A stretch of 64,000 nt of DNA from Streptomyces sp. NBC_00249 (GCF_026342355.1 NZ_JAPEMV010000007.1:62001-126000), one strand, 5' to 3'; shown: positions 17,424 to 26,626, counted from the stretch's first letter. Numbers and translations are program-made. Notes: generated by a model from the letters alone, not told the origin.

Positions 17424-17602
17424 GCCTCAAACGCCGGCGCGGCTCACAAACCTGGGGCTCCGCCCCGGGCCCCCACGCCTCAAACGCCGGCGAGGCTGGA
17501 TGTGGCGGCGGGGCTGGATTGGGCGTAGCCGTTCGCGTGCGGGTGCGTTGCCGGGGGCCAGCCCCCGGACCCCCGCTCCTCAAACGCCGGAGGGGCTGGA
17601 TT
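17424..17602. repeat. Intergenic Streptomyces repeat cluster (three copies)
   Basis: Three close copies of a GCCTCAAACGCCGGCGAGG-type unit occur at 17424-17444, 17477-17500 and 17576-17602; the last two continue into GCTGGA. A hairpin CCGGGGGC-CA-GCCCCCGG lies at 17551-17568. The same units recur near 29.87-29.97 kb. Such sequences are widespread in Streptomyces intergenic DNA; their function is unsettled. No gene is visible in 17357-17828, which holds only these repeats and the inverted repeat at 17623. Confidence 0.7.
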
Positions 17603-17622
17603 CGTCGGGATCAGAGACGTGA

Positions 17623-17765
17623 GGGGTCGGGGACGGGGTGGGGTGTCGTCCGGGATGTAAAACGTGATTTGTTGGCGCGCGGTACCCCGTCACCCGACGA
17701 AGCTGCGGAGGGGGCGCCATAAATCATGCCTATCCCGGACGGCACCCCACCCCGTCCCCGACCCC
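17623..17765. repeat. 34-bp long inverted repeat with 75-nt loop
   Basis: The arm at 17623-17656 (starting GGGGTCGGGGACGGGGTGGG) and the arm at 17732-17765 are reverse complements at 33 of 34 positions; the exception would be a G-U pair in RNA. The 75-nt interior contains a weaker nested pairing (GTGATTTGTTGGCGC with a copy of ATGATTTATGGCGCC). It lies between convergent genes, so it may be a strong bidirectional terminator, or a small non-coding mobile (MITE-like) element. Confidence 0.75.
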
Positions 17766-17828
17766 GCCCCCCCCGGAGCCCTGGTTACCGCGCGGCCAGC
17801 GCCAGGGCGGTGGGAACGCCGGACCGCC

Positions 17829-18490
17829 CTACGCCTCCGGGTGTTCCTCGGGCGCGAGGAAGCGCCCCATGGGGAGGACCTGGCGGCCCCAGGTGGAGGC
17901 CAGGATCTGCCCGGCGAGCAGGTACGTCGCCCCGAGCGCGGCCAGCAGACCGGACCAGCCGGTGACCCGGTTCCAGGTCGGCGACCCGGTGAACCCGCTG
18001 ACGGTCATCGCGACGAAGACGACCAGCACGCAGCTGAAGGTGGACAGCAGCACCAGGTGGATCCGCCAGCTGCCGAGCCACAGCACGAACACCACGAACA
18101 CCCAGGGCAGGGTGAACAGCCCGCTGACGTCCCCGCGCAACGCGGGGTCGGTGGCCGGCAGCACCCACTGGATCAGGCAGGCCTTCGCCATCCAGAAGAG
18201 CCCGAAGCCGCCGAAGACGGTGGCGTGCCACGTGTCGCCGCGCTGGGCCTGGAACAGCCCGGCCAGCAGCTGGGCCAGCCCGCCGATGAAGAACCCGACC
18301 AGCGGCAGCACCGAGTGACCGAGCTCCTCCGGGAAGATCCCCGCGTCGATGCCGGTCGCGATGACGGTGACCACGATGAAGCCGGTGAGCCGAGCGCACC
18401 CAGTTGCGCCTGCGCGCTGGGCTCCATCCGCTTGACGGAGACGGCCTGTTCGGCGGGCCCCTGCCGGTTGCGGAGGACGGGCGTGTTCAC
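17829..18490 (-). pseudogene. GPR1/FUN34/YaaH-type acetate transporter, frameshifted
   Basis: The C-terminal ~200 residues form a clear succinate-acetate permease with six hydrophobic segments (LVGFFIGGLAQLLAGLFQ, FGGFGLFWMAKACL, SWRIHLVLLSTFSCVLV). The expected N-terminus (GTG 18490; NTPVLRNRQG, then MEPSAQAQLGALG) is in a different frame. The frames meet near 18388-18391, where GGCTCACC would read ...ALGLTGFIVV... if one C were restored (GGCCTCACC). A one-base loss is therefore the simplest explanation. The alternative start at 18551 in the permease frame gives an Arg/Pro-rich leader unlike the family. The GTG overlaps the DUF3533 gene stop. A sequencing error is possible. Confidence 0.7.
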
Positions 18491-19605
18491 CGCCCGGGCT
18501 CCCCGTCACCGGCGAACCGGGGGACGGAGGGGGAGTCGTCGGGCAGGCCACTGCCCACGGCGGCGCCCGGCCGTCCCCGGCGCATCACCGCGCAGGCCAC
18601 CGTGATCGCGGCGCCCGCCACCGCCCACGCGGCCAGCACCAGCATCGGCCCGCCCGCGCCGTTGCCGTCGAAGTACGTGAGGGAGCGCGCGGCGTACGTA
18701 CCGGCGCCCGGCGGCAGGGCCGGGCCGATGGTGCTCCAGAAGGGCGGCAGCAGCGGGTACGGGTAGGCGCCGCCCGCGCTCGGGTTGCCGAACACCACGA
18801 CCAGCAGGATCGCCAGGCCGATGCCGACCACGCCGGCCAGCCCCTGGAGGGCCAGGGTGATCGCGCCGACGGCGAAGACGACGAGGGTGCCGAGCCCCCA
18901 CAGCGCCATGAGGGGGCCGGGCAGCGCGCCCAGGACCGGGCCGGCGATGACCGCGCCGAGCAGCCCGGCGGCGATGGAGTACAGCAGCAGCGCGCCGAGC
19001 CGGATGACGGCGCGGGCGGCGTTGGCGGGCCGGGCGCCGGCGCTGATCGCGAGGATCGCGGCGCACAGGTAGCCGCCCACGCACCAGCCGATGACCAGGT
19101 AGAAGGAGCTCAGGCCGCGGCTGTCGCCCTGGTCGGCGGGGGCCACGTCGATGACCCGGATCTCGCGGCCCTGGGCCTTCTCGGCCGCGCCGACGACCGC
19201 TTCGACGGCCTGGGAGAGGGAGGCTCCGGCGCCGCTCGCGACGAGCAGCTCGTCGCGCCTCCCGGCCGGGTCGATGACCAGCGCCCCGTCGACGTCCCGG
19301 TTCTGGATCTGGCGGACCGCGGCGGCCCGGTCCTTGACGGCGCGGGGGTCGAGCGGGGTGCCGGGCAGCTCGCCGAGCTGCTTCGCGGACCGTTCGGCGA
19401 CCTGTTCGACCGGGGCGGCCACCGCGAGGGGGATCCTGTCGGGCTTCGGGTGGTGGAAGGCCCCGATGTAGGAGGTGATGAAGGCCAGCTGAAGGGCCAG
19501 TACGCCCAGGACCAGCAGGGCGGCCCGGGTCGTCACGGCGTCCTTGACCTCGGCGAGGAAGCCGCCGGAGGGACCGGAGGCGGTGCTCTGGGTGGGCTGG
19601 GTCAT
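18487..19605 (-). CDS. DUF3533 / YhgE-Pip-like membrane protein
   Basis: A 372-residue protein with one N-terminal membrane segment (LLVLGVLALQLAFITSYIGAF), a ~140-residue extracytoplasmic domain (RIPLAVAAPVEQVAERSAKQL; DVDGALVIDPAGRRDELLV), then about five C-terminal membrane helices (SSFYLVIGWCVGGYLCAAILA to AAWAVAGAAITVACAVM). This one-plus-five topology is typical of DUF3533/ABC-2-like YhgE-Pip proteins. The start is ATG 19605 with GTGAGGAC upstream. It overlaps the downstream acetate-transporter remnant by a GTGA junction. Function is unknown; an export-related role is inference. It is divergent from dnaE2. Confidence 0.8.
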   Translation of the reverse strand: MTQPTQSTASGPSGGFLAEVKDAVTTRAALLVLGVLALQLAFITSYIGAFHHPKPDRIPLAVAAPVEQVAERSAKQLGELPGTPLDPRAVKDRAAAVRQIQNRDVDGALVIDPAGRRDELLVASGAGASLSQAVEAVVGAAEKAQGREIRVIDVAPADQGDSRGLSSFYLVIGWCVGGYLCAAILAISAGARPANAARAVIRLGALLLYSIAAGLLGAVIAGPVLGALPGPLMALWGLGTLVVFAVGAITLALQGLAGVVGIGLAILLVVVFGNPSAGGAYPYPLLPPFWSTIGPALPPGAGTYAARSLTYFDGNGAGGPMLVLAAWAVAGAAITVACAVMRRGRPGAAVGSGLPDDSPSVPRFAGDGEPGR

Positions 19606-19663
19606 GTCCTCACGCTGGGCGTGGCGGGGGCCGTGCGCAGCAGGGGAGAGCCGAATGGATGAT

Positions 19664-19678
19664 CGAACAAGTGTTTCG
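19664..19678. promoter_or_regulatory. LexA (SOS) box upstream of dnaE2
   Basis: CGAACAAGTGTTTCG contains GAAC, four bases and GTTT (19665-19676), fitting the actinobacterial/Gram-positive LexA box GAAC-N4-GTTY. It is 72 nt upstream of the dnaE2 start and about 60 nt upstream of the divergent DUF3533 gene. DNA-damage induction of dnaE2 and imuB is expected by analogy with mycobacteria. Confidence 0.75.
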
Positions 19679-19749
19679 CACGGATATTCGAATTGTTCTA
19701 TGGTGGAGAGCGGGGGAGGTGTCGATCCGAGCGAAGCAGGAGGCCGTGG

Positions 19750-22700
19750 GTGCCTGGTTTTACGCATCTGCACACCGTTTCGGGGTTCTCCGTACGGTAC
19801 GGAGCCTCGCACCCGCAGCGGCTGGCGGAACGCGCCGCCGAACGGGGCATGGACGCCCTCGCCCTGACCGACCGCGACACCCTCGCGGGCGCGGTGCGGT
19901 TCGCGAAGGCGGCCGCCGGGGCCGGGATCCGGCCGCTGTTCGGGGTGGACCTGGCCGTGGCTCCCGCGGAGTCGCTCGCGGCGCCGGGGGGCTCCGGCCG
20001 CCGGGCCGGCGAGGCCTCGTACCGCAGACGGGTCCCGGTCCGGGGCGGGGCCTTCGTGGACGAGTCCGCCCCGCGGGCCGTCTTCCTGGCCCGCGACGGC
20101 GCCGCCGGATGGGCGGAACTGTGCCGGATGGTCACGGCCTCTGCCCTGGCCGGACGGGGGCAGGACACCGCGCCCGGCGCCGACGGCGCGGGGCGCGCCC
20201 CCTGGACCGCCGGGGACTCCCGGCCCTCCCGGTCCGCCCCGGGCTTCGGCCCGGGCCGGACCGGCGGCCCGGACACCCCAGGACCCGACCACACCGCGAG
20301 CGACGGCCCCCCGCCCTCCGGCGGGCCCGGCGCATCCCCGGACGGATCCGGGGACGCCCTGGGCTTCGGGTCCGGCGGATCCGGGGATGGCCGGGGGGCG
20401 GTGTTCGTGTTGCTCGGGCCCGGGTCCGAGGTGGGGCGGGCGCTCGCCGCGGGGCGGCCCGACCGGGCGGCCCGGCTGCTCGCGCCCTGGCGGGAGATCT
20501 ACGGCGACGCCCTGCGCCTGGAGGCCGTCCACCACGGCCGCGCCGGCACCGGCCCCGGCTCCCTGCGGCTCGCCGCCCGTACCGTCGGCTTCGCCGCCGA
20601 ACAGGGTGTCCCCGCCGTCCTGACCAACGCCGTCCGCTACGCCGACCCCGGCCAGGGTCCCGTCGCCGACGTCCTCGACTCCGCCCGGCGCCTGGTCCCC
20701 GTCGACCCCAGGGGCCCCCTCGACAGCGGTGAACGCTGGCTCAAGGGCCCCTCCGCCATGGCCGAGGCCGCCGACCGGATCGCCCAGGCCGCCGGACTGC
20801 GCCCCGCCGACGCCCGCCGCCTGCTCGCCCGGACCCGGGAGACCGCCGAGGCCTGCTCCGTCGACCCCGAGGACGACCTCGGCATCGGCTCCGTGCACTT
20901 CCCCGAGGCCCGCCTCGTCGGCGCCGCCCACCGCACCGCCCAGCGGGTCCTGACCTCCCGCGCCTCGGCGGGCATGGTGCTGCGCGGCTACGCCGGCGAG
21001 CGCGCGTACTGGGACCGGATGCACGAGGAGCTCGACGTCATCGCCTACCACGGCTACGCCTCGTACTTCCTGACGGTCGCTCAAGTCGTGGACGACGTAC
21101 GGGAGATGGGCATCCGGGTGGCCGCCCGCGGCTCCGGCGCCGGCTCCCTCGTCAACCACCTCCTCGGCATCGCCCACGCCGACCCCGTCGCCAACGGCCT
21201 GCTGATGGAACGCTTCCTGTCCCGCCGCCGGCGCGTCCTGCCCGACATCGACATCGACGTGGAGTCCGCCCGCCGGCTGGAGGTCTACCGCCGGATCATC
21301 TCCCGCTTCGGCGCCGAGCGCGTCGCCACCGTCTCCATGCCCGAGACCTACCGGGTCCGCCACGCCGTCCGCGACGTCGGCGCCGCCCTGTCCATGGACC
21401 CGGCCGTCGTCGACCGGCTCGCCAAGGCCTTCCCGCACATCCGCGCCCGCGACGCCCGCGCCGCACTGGAGGAACTGCCCGAACTGCGCGGGGTCCAGGA
21501 GGGGCGGGGCCCCGCCTACGAGCGGATGTGGGACCTCGTCGAGGCCCTGGACGCCCTGCCGCGCGGCACCGCCATGCACCCGTGCGGGGTGCTGCTCTCC
21601 GACGCCTCCCTGCTCGCCCGCACCCCCGTGGTCCCCACCAGCGGCGAGGGATTCCCCATGTCCCAGTTCGACAAGGAGGACGTCGAGGACCTCGGGCTGC
21701 TCAAACTCGACGTCCTGGGCGTGCGGATGCAGTCCGCGATGGCGCACGCCGTCACGGAGCTGAGCCGCGCCACCGGACGGGAACTCGACCTGGACGACCC
21801 GGAGCAGGTGCCGCCGGGTGATGGGGCCACGTACGAACTGATCCGCTCCGCCGAGACGCTGGGCTGCTTCCAGATCGAGTCCCCGGGCCAGCGGGACCTC
21901 GTGGGGCGGCTCCAGCCGGCCACCTTCCACGACCTGGTCGTCGACATCTCCCTCTTCCGCCCCGGCCCGGTCGCCGCCGACATGGTGCGGCCCTTCATCG
22001 AGGCCCGGCACGGGCGGGCCCCGGTCCGCTTCCCGCACCCCGACCTCGCCGACGCGCTGCGCGAGACGTACGGGGTGGTCGTCTTCCACGAGCAGATCAT
22101 CGAGATCGTGCACGTCATGACCGGCTGCGGACGCGACGAGGCCGACCGGGTGCGGCGCGGGCTCTCCGACCCGGACTCCCAGGGCCGGATCAAGGTCTGG
22201 TTCGCGGCGTCCGCCGCCGCGCGCGGCTACTCGGCGGAGGTGATCGCCCGGACCTGGGAGATCGTCGAAGCCTTCGGCAGCTACGGCTTCTGCAAGGCGC
22301 ACGCGGTGGCCTTCGCCGTACCCACCTACCAGTCGGCCTGGCTCAAGACCCACCACCCGGCGGCCTTCTACGCCGGACTGCTTACCCACGACCCCGGCAT
22401 GTACCCCAAGCGGCTGCTGCTCGCGGACGCCCGGCGGCGGGGAGTGCCGGTACTGCCGCTGGACGTGAACCGCTCCTCGGTCACCCACCGCATCGAACTG
22501 GTGTCCGGTCCGCCGGAGCGCTGGGGGCTGCGCCTCGCCCTCGCCGACGTCCACGGCATCAGCGAGGCCGAAGCCCTGCGCATCGAGGCCGGACAGCCCT
22601 ACGCCTCCCTGCGCGACTTCTGGGACCGGGCCCGCCCCGGCCGCCCCGTCGCCGAACGCCTCGCCCAGGTCGGCGCGTTGGACGCCTTCGGTGCGAACCG

Positions 22701-23412
22701 CCGTGACCTGCTGCTGCATTTGACGGAACTCCACGGCGGCGCCCGGCGCGTCCGCGGCGCCACCCAACTCCCCCTGGGCGGAGGCCGGTCCACCGCCCCC
22801 GTCGGCCTGCCCGACCTCACCGAAGCCGAACGGCTCAGCGCCGAACTCGGCGTCCTCGGCATGGACACCTCGCGCCACCTCATGGACGACCACCACGCCT
22901 TCCTCACCGAACTCGGCGTGACCCCGGCGCACCGGCTCCGGGACACCGGGCACGGCCGGACCGTCCTCGTCGCCGGCGCCAAGGCCGCCACCCAGACCCC
23001 GCCGATCCGCTCCGGCCGCCGCGTCATCTTCACCACCCTCGACGACGGCACCGGACTGGTCGACCTGGCCTTCTTCGACGACAGCCAGGAAGCCTGCGCG
23101 CACACCGTCTTCCACTCCTTCCTGCTCCTCGTACGAGGAGTCGTGCAGCGGCGCGGACCGCAGAGCCTCAGCATCGTCGGAGCCGCCGCCTGGGACCTCG
23201 CCGCCCTCGCCGAACTGCGCGGCCGCAGCGGCCTGGAAGCCGTCACCGCCCGGCTCGCCGAACCCCTCGCCCAGGGCCCCGGCGACTCCGGCCGCCGCAT
23301 CCACCTCCCGACCGGCTACGAGATGAACCCCTGGGCCGACCTCCAGCCGCCCGGCGAACGCGCCGCGACCGGCCGCAAACTGTGGCACTCCAGCCCCGGG
23401 AGCGCCGGATGA
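19750..23412 (+). CDS. dnaE2: Error-prone DNA polymerase III alpha subunit DnaE2 (ImuC)
   Basis: A 1220-residue protein. The N-terminal PHP domain starts FTHLHTVSGFSVRYGAS and has ALALTDRDTL. The C-family polymerase core has SYFLTVAQVV, AARGSGAGSLV, the catalytic PDIDIDVE near residue 500 and SYGFCKAHAVAFA. A C-terminal OB-fold follows (RRVIFTTLDDGTGLVDLAFF). This organisation, without the replicative DnaE tail, marks the translesion enzyme of the ImuA-ImuB-DnaE2 mutasome. GTG 19750 is chosen for its AGGAGG six nt upstream. A LexA box lies upstream and imuB overlaps the stop. Residues ~135-217 are an unusual Gly/Pro/Asp-rich low-complexity insert in the PHP region. Confidence 0.93.
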   Translation: MPGFTHLHTVSGFSVRYGASHPQRLAERAAERGMDALALTDRDTLAGAVRFAKAAAGAGIRPLFGVDLAVAPAESLAAPGGSGRRAGEASYRRRVPVRGGAFVDESAPRAVFLARDGAAGWAELCRMVTASALAGRGQDTAPGADGAGRAPWTAGDSRPSRSAPGFGPGRTGGPDTPGPDHTASDGPPPSGGPGASPDGSGDALGFGSGGSGDGRGAVFVLLGPGSEVGRALAAGRPDRAARLLAPWREIYGDALRLEAVHHGRAGTGPGSLRLAARTVGFAAEQGVPAVLTNAVRYADPGQGPVADVLDSARRLVPVDPRGPLDSGERWLKGPSAMAEAADRIAQAAGLRPADARRLLARTRETAEACSVDPEDDLGIGSVHFPEARLVGAAHRTAQRVLTSRASAGMVLRGYAGERAYWDRMHEELDVIAYHGYASYFLTVAQVVDDVREMGIRVAARGSGAGSLVNHLLGIAHADPVANGLLMERFLSRRRRVLPDIDIDVESARRLEVYRRIISRFGAERVATVSMPETYRVRHAVRDVGAALSMDPAVVDRLAKAFPHIRARDARAALEELPELRGVQEGRGPAYERMWDLVEALDALPRGTAMHPCGVLLSDASLLARTPVVPTSGEGFPMSQFDKEDVEDLGLLKLDVLGVRMQSAMAHAVTELSRATGRELDLDDPEQVPPGDGATYELIRSAETLGCFQIESPGQRDLVGRLQPATFHDLVVDISLFRPGPVAADMVRPFIEARHGRAPVRFPHPDLADALRETYGVVVFHEQIIEIVHVMTGCGRDEADRVRRGLSDPDSQGRIKVWFAASAAARGYSAEVIARTWEIVEAFGSYGFCKAHAVAFAVPTYQSAWLKTHHPAAFYAGLLTHDPGMYPKRLLLADARRRGVPVLPLDVNRSSVTHRIELVSGPPERWGLRLALADVHGISEAEALRIEAGQPYASLRDFWDRARPGRPVAERLAQVGALDAFGANRRDLLLHLTELHGGARRVRGATQLPLGGGRSTAPVGLPDLTEAERLSAELGVLGMDTSRHLMDDHHAFLTELGVTPAHRLRDTGHGRTVLVAGAKAATQTPPIRSGRRVIFTTLDDGTGLVDLAFFDDSQEACAHTVFHSFLLLVRGVVQRRGPQSLSIVGAAAWDLAALAELRGRSGLEAVTARLAEPLAQGPGDSGRRIHLPTGYEMNPWADLQPPGERAATGRKLWHSSPGSAG

Positions 23413-24392
23413 CCGCGATCCTCCACGTCCGCTGCGCCCCCGCGCTCCCCGACCGGGGCTACCGCGAAGTCCTCGACCTGCTCCGCGAGTTCTCCCCCCT
23501 CGTCCAGGCCCTGCCGCCCCGCGCCGCCCTCGTCCAGGCGCGCGGCGCCCAGCGCTGGTTCGGCGCCGGCCCCGCCCGCATCGCCGAGGTCGTCAGGCTG
23601 CGCGCGGTGGCCCGGCTCGGCGCCGACGTCCGCATCGGGGTCTCCACCACCTGGGCGGTGGCCGCCATGGCCTCCGCCCGCGTCCCGGAACCCGGCGGCG
23701 TCCTCGCCGTACCGGGGGACCACGTCACCGAGTTCCTCGCACCCCTCCCCGTGGAGGCCCTCCACGGACTGGGCGCCCGGCAGGCCGAAGCCCTCCGCGG
23801 GTACGGGCTGCACACGGTCGGCGCCCTCACCTCGGTCCCGCGCGGGGTCCTGGAGCGCATCCTCGGCAAACGCGCCGGCCGTACCGTCGCCGACCGCGCC
23901 CGGGGCATCGACCCCCGCCCCGTCACCCCGCGCGACCTGCCCGCCTCGGCCGCCGTCCGCACCCGCTTCCCCCGCCAGGAACTCGACGGCCCCCACGCCC
24001 GCGCCGCCCTCCTCGCCCTCGCCGTCGGGCTCGGCGCGAGCCTGCGCGGCCGCCGCCAGGCCGCCCGGGCCCTCACCCTCACCCTGCACTTCGCGGGCGG
24101 CGCCCGCTGGGAGAGGTCCCGGCGGCTCACCGAACCCTCCGCGCACGACGAGGACCTGCGTACCCTCGCCTACCGCCTGATGGACGCCGCGGGCCTCCAA
24201 CGGGCCCGGCTGACCGGCATGACCCTGCGCGCCGAAGACCTCACCGGCGCGGCCGCGGTCACCCGCCAGCTCTCCCTGGACCCCGTCCGCGAAGCCCGCC
24301 TCACGGTGGAAGCCGCCGTGGACCGCGCCAACGCCCGCTTCGGCGCCGGCACCGTCGGCCCGGCGGCGGCCCTCCTGCGGGCCGCGAGCTAG
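23409..24392 (+). CDS. imuB: ImuB-like Y-family polymerase homologue, catalytically degenerate
   Basis: A 327-residue Y-family relative overlapping dnaE2 by ATGA. The little-finger/thumb parts are recognisable: IGVSTTWAVAAMASARV, PVEALHGLGARQAEALRGYGLHTVGALTSVP and RILGKRAGRTVADRARGIDPRPV. The palm is shortened: where DinB has IIHVDMD this reads ILHVRCA, and where DinB has YSPVVEVYSVDEA this reads FSPLVQALPPRAA. All catalytic acids are therefore gone, and most of the fingers is missing. Mycobacterial ImuB is likewise non-catalytic and recruits DnaE2 to the beta clamp, so an adaptor role is likely. I did not find a clear clamp-binding motif, and no imuA gene is adjacent. Confidence 0.85.
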   Translation: MTAILHVRCAPALPDRGYREVLDLLREFSPLVQALPPRAALVQARGAQRWFGAGPARIAEVVRLRAVARLGADVRIGVSTTWAVAAMASARVPEPGGVLAVPGDHVTEFLAPLPVEALHGLGARQAEALRGYGLHTVGALTSVPRGVLERILGKRAGRTVADRARGIDPRPVTPRDLPASAAVRTRFPRQELDGPHARAALLALAVGLGASLRGRRQAARALTLTLHFAGGARWERSRRLTEPSAHDEDLRTLAYRLMDAAGLQRARLTGMTLRAEDLTGAAAVTRQLSLDPVREARLTVEAAVDRANARFGAGTVGPAAALLRAAS

Positions 24393-24405
24393 GCCGAGCC
24401 TGCCG

Positions 24406-25512
24406 TCAGACGTCCCCCAGCATCAGCCGGGCCGTCTCCGTGCGCAGCGGGGTGGTCTGGGCCTGGATCAGGTGGAACTGGGCCTCGCGGGACAGGCGGC
24501 CCGCCGCGTGGCCGTACTGGATCGCGCGGCCGCCCGCCACCGCCACGCAGACCGCGGCCGACCGTACGGCCAGGTCCAGGGAGGCGGCCCGCAGGGCGAG
24601 GCGGGCCTCCGCAAAGCCGCCCGGCGGGGCCTCGTCGCGCAGGGCGTAGGCCTCGGCGCGCAGCGCGGCGGTCCGGCGCGCGAGCCGCAGGCCCAGCTCC
24701 TCGTACGCGGACTCGTGCAGGAGGTGGTCGGCGGTGGCGCGGAGCTGCCCGAAGACGGCCGGCTGGGCGTCGGCGTTCTCCTCGTCGTAGGCCCGGATCC
24801 AGTCCGCCCGCGGTTCCCGGCCCAGCACCCGCGCGTCGGGCACGTGGACGTCGCGCAGCTCGACGGCGGCCGTGTGCGTACCGCCCATCGCCCACAGCGG
24901 AGCCCCCGCCACGGCGGTCAGGCCACGGTCCGGCGCGCAGTCGGCCAGCGCGAGGACCACCTCGTCGGCCTCCGTGACGGCCCCCACGAACAGGGTGTCC
25001 GCCAGGCCCCAGCCCGTCACCCACGGCACCCGCCCGTCCAGCCTCCACCCGCCCGCCACCCGCCGCGCCGTGACGGGCGGGCGCGGATGGCGCAGGAAGG
25101 CGAAGCCGGCCGTGGCCCGCCGCTCCCCGCTCGCCAGAGCCGGCAGCCACTCCTCGCGCAGTGCGGCCCCCGCCGGGCCGGACGCCTTCAGCAGGGCCTT
25201 GGCCAGCGGGACGTGCTGGGTCCACACGAACCACGTCGACGGGTCCACCGCCGCCAGCACCTCGTGCACCTCCCGGGTCACCTGACGGGCCGTGAGCCCG
25301 CTCGCGGCCCCCGGTTCGTATCCGATCAGGCCGTACGCCCCGCAGGCGGCCAGCGCGTCCAGATGCGTACGGGGCACCCCGGACCCGGCGGTGCGTTCCG
25401 TCTCGGGCCGCAGGACCCGTACGGCGGTCTCCGTGACGGCGGCGACCAGCGGGTCGGCCGCCAGCGCGGGCGGGGTGGCCAGGGCGGTACCGGCACCGGG
25501 GGCCCTCTGCAT
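24406..25512 (-). CDS. Acyl-CoA dehydrogenase-like flavoprotein
   Basis: About 368 residues. The acyl-CoA dehydrogenase fold is seen in HLDALAACGAYGLIGYEPGAASGL, GFAFLRHPRPPVTARRVAGGWRLDGRVPWVTGWGLADTLFVGAV (split over two strands) and the C-terminal helical bundle (AAVCVAVAGGRAIQYGHAAGRLSREAQ). The usual catalytic Glu motif near the C-terminus (YEGT) is absent, so desaturation of acyl-CoA is doubtful; a monooxygenase-type or DszC-like role is possible. ATG 25512 is preferred for its GAGGTGAT upstream; a TTG at 25569 would add 19 residues. It is convergent with imuB (13 nt apart). Confidence 0.8.
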   Translation of the reverse strand: MQRAPGAGTALATPPALAADPLVAAVTETAVRVLRPETERTAGSGVPRTHLDALAACGAYGLIGYEPGAASGLTARQVTREVHEVLAAVDPSTWFVWTQHVPLAKALLKASGPAGAALREEWLPALASGERRATAGFAFLRHPRPPVTARRVAGGWRLDGRVPWVTGWGLADTLFVGAVTEADEVVLALADCAPDRGLTAVAGAPLWAMGGTHTAAVELRDVHVPDARVLGREPRADWIRAYDEENADAQPAVFGQLRATADHLLHESAYEELGLRLARRTAALRAEAYALRDEAPPGGFAEARLALRAASLDLAVRSAAVCVAVAGGRAIQYGHAAGRLSREAQFHLIQAQTTPLRTETARLMLGDV

Positions 25513-25765
25513 GACCGCGATCACCTCATGTGGGTCGGGGACTGGGGGCGGAGCGGAAGCGGCGTCCAATTCTTCCGGAGCGGCGGTCGGGGCACGCCGG
25601 ACACGCGAGTTTTTACCGCCGCGTAACTTCCAAGTCCTGCTACTCGCCCGTAATTTAGCGGTCAGCAGCCCCCCTTGTGATCCGGATCACGGGACGAACC
25701 CCCACGCCATTCCCCTTGACCCTCCCCCAGCCACCGCTGGGCGGTTCCCCCTTGGAGATCACACG

Positions 25766-26626
25766 ATGCTGCCCTGGAGACGCCTGCTCCGCCCGTTCGC
25801 CGTCCTCACCCTCGCCGCCGCGGCCCTCGTCGCCCCCACCGGCGCCGCGCAGGCCGCGTCCGCCCCCACCAGCGGCTGGAACAACTGGTCCTGCAAACCC
25901 TCCGCCGCCCACCCGCGGCCCGTCGTCCTCGTCCACGGAACCTTCGGGAACTCCGTCGACAACTGGCTGGGCTTCGCGCCGTACCTCGTCAACCGCGGGT
26001 ACTGCGTCTACTCCCTCGACTACGGCCAGCTGCCCGGCGTGCCCTTCTTCAACGGCCTCGGCCCCATCGACAAGTCCGCCGGCCAGCTCGACGTCTTCGT
26101 CGACAAGGTCCTCGCCTCCACCGGCGCCGCCAAGGCCGACATCGTCGGCCACTCCCAGGGCGGCATGATGCCGCGCTACTACCTCAAGTTCCTCGGCGGC
26201 GCCGCCAAGGTCAACGCCCTCGTCGGCCTCGCCCCCGACAACCACGGCACCACCCTGCTCGGACTCACCCAGCTGCTCCCGTACTTCCCCGGCGCCGGGG
26301 ACCTGATCAGCACCGCCACTCCGGGGCTGGCCGACCAGATCGCCGGATCCCCCTTCCAGAACAAGCTGAACGAGGGCGGGGACACCGTCCCCGGCGTGCA
26401 GTACACGGTCATCGCGACCAGGTACGACGAGGTGGTCACCCCCTACCGGACCCAGTTCCTCGACGGGCCGAACGTCCGCAACGTCCTGCTCCAGGACCTC
26501 TGCGGCCTCGACCTCTCCGAACACGTGGCCATCGGCCTGACCGACCGGATCGCCTGGCACGAGGCACTCAACGCCCTCGACCCGGCGCACGCCGAACGGA
26601 CCACCTGCGCGTCGGTCTTCAGCTGA
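25766..26626 (+). CDS. Secreted triacylglycerol lipase/esterase
   Basis: A 286-residue secreted alpha/beta hydrolase. The signal peptide has Arg residues at 5-6 and 9, a hydrophobic core and a probable cleavage after GAAQA (residue ~30). RPVVLVHGTFGNS forms the oxyanion loop and GHSQGG carries nucleophile Ser130. A His in LSEHVAIGL probably completes the triad, and the four Cys of the mature part suggest disulfides. This is the Streptomyces extracellular lipase/esterase type. ATG 25766 follows TTGGAG. The upstream region is AT-richer and carries CGTAACTTCC-like promoter sequence; the gene stands alone. Confidence 0.9.
   Translation: MLPWRRLLRPFAVLTLAAAALVAPTGAAQAASAPTSGWNNWSCKPSAAHPRPVVLVHGTFGNSVDNWLGFAPYLVNRGYCVYSLDYGQLPGVPFFNGLGPIDKSAGQLDVFVDKVLASTGAAKADIVGHSQGGMMPRYYLKFLGGAAKVNALVGLAPDNHGTTLLGLTQLLPYFPGAGDLISTATPGLADQIAGSPFQNKLNEGGDTVPGVQYTVIATRYDEVVTPYRTQFLDGPNVRNVLLQDLCGLDLSEHVAIGLTDRIAWHEALNALDPAHAERTTCASVFS

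Noticed and set aside
18487..23388. A 1633-codon minus-strand open frame
   Set aside because: Only its final 372 codons (from 19605) are real (DUF3533); the rest is antisense to dnaE2.
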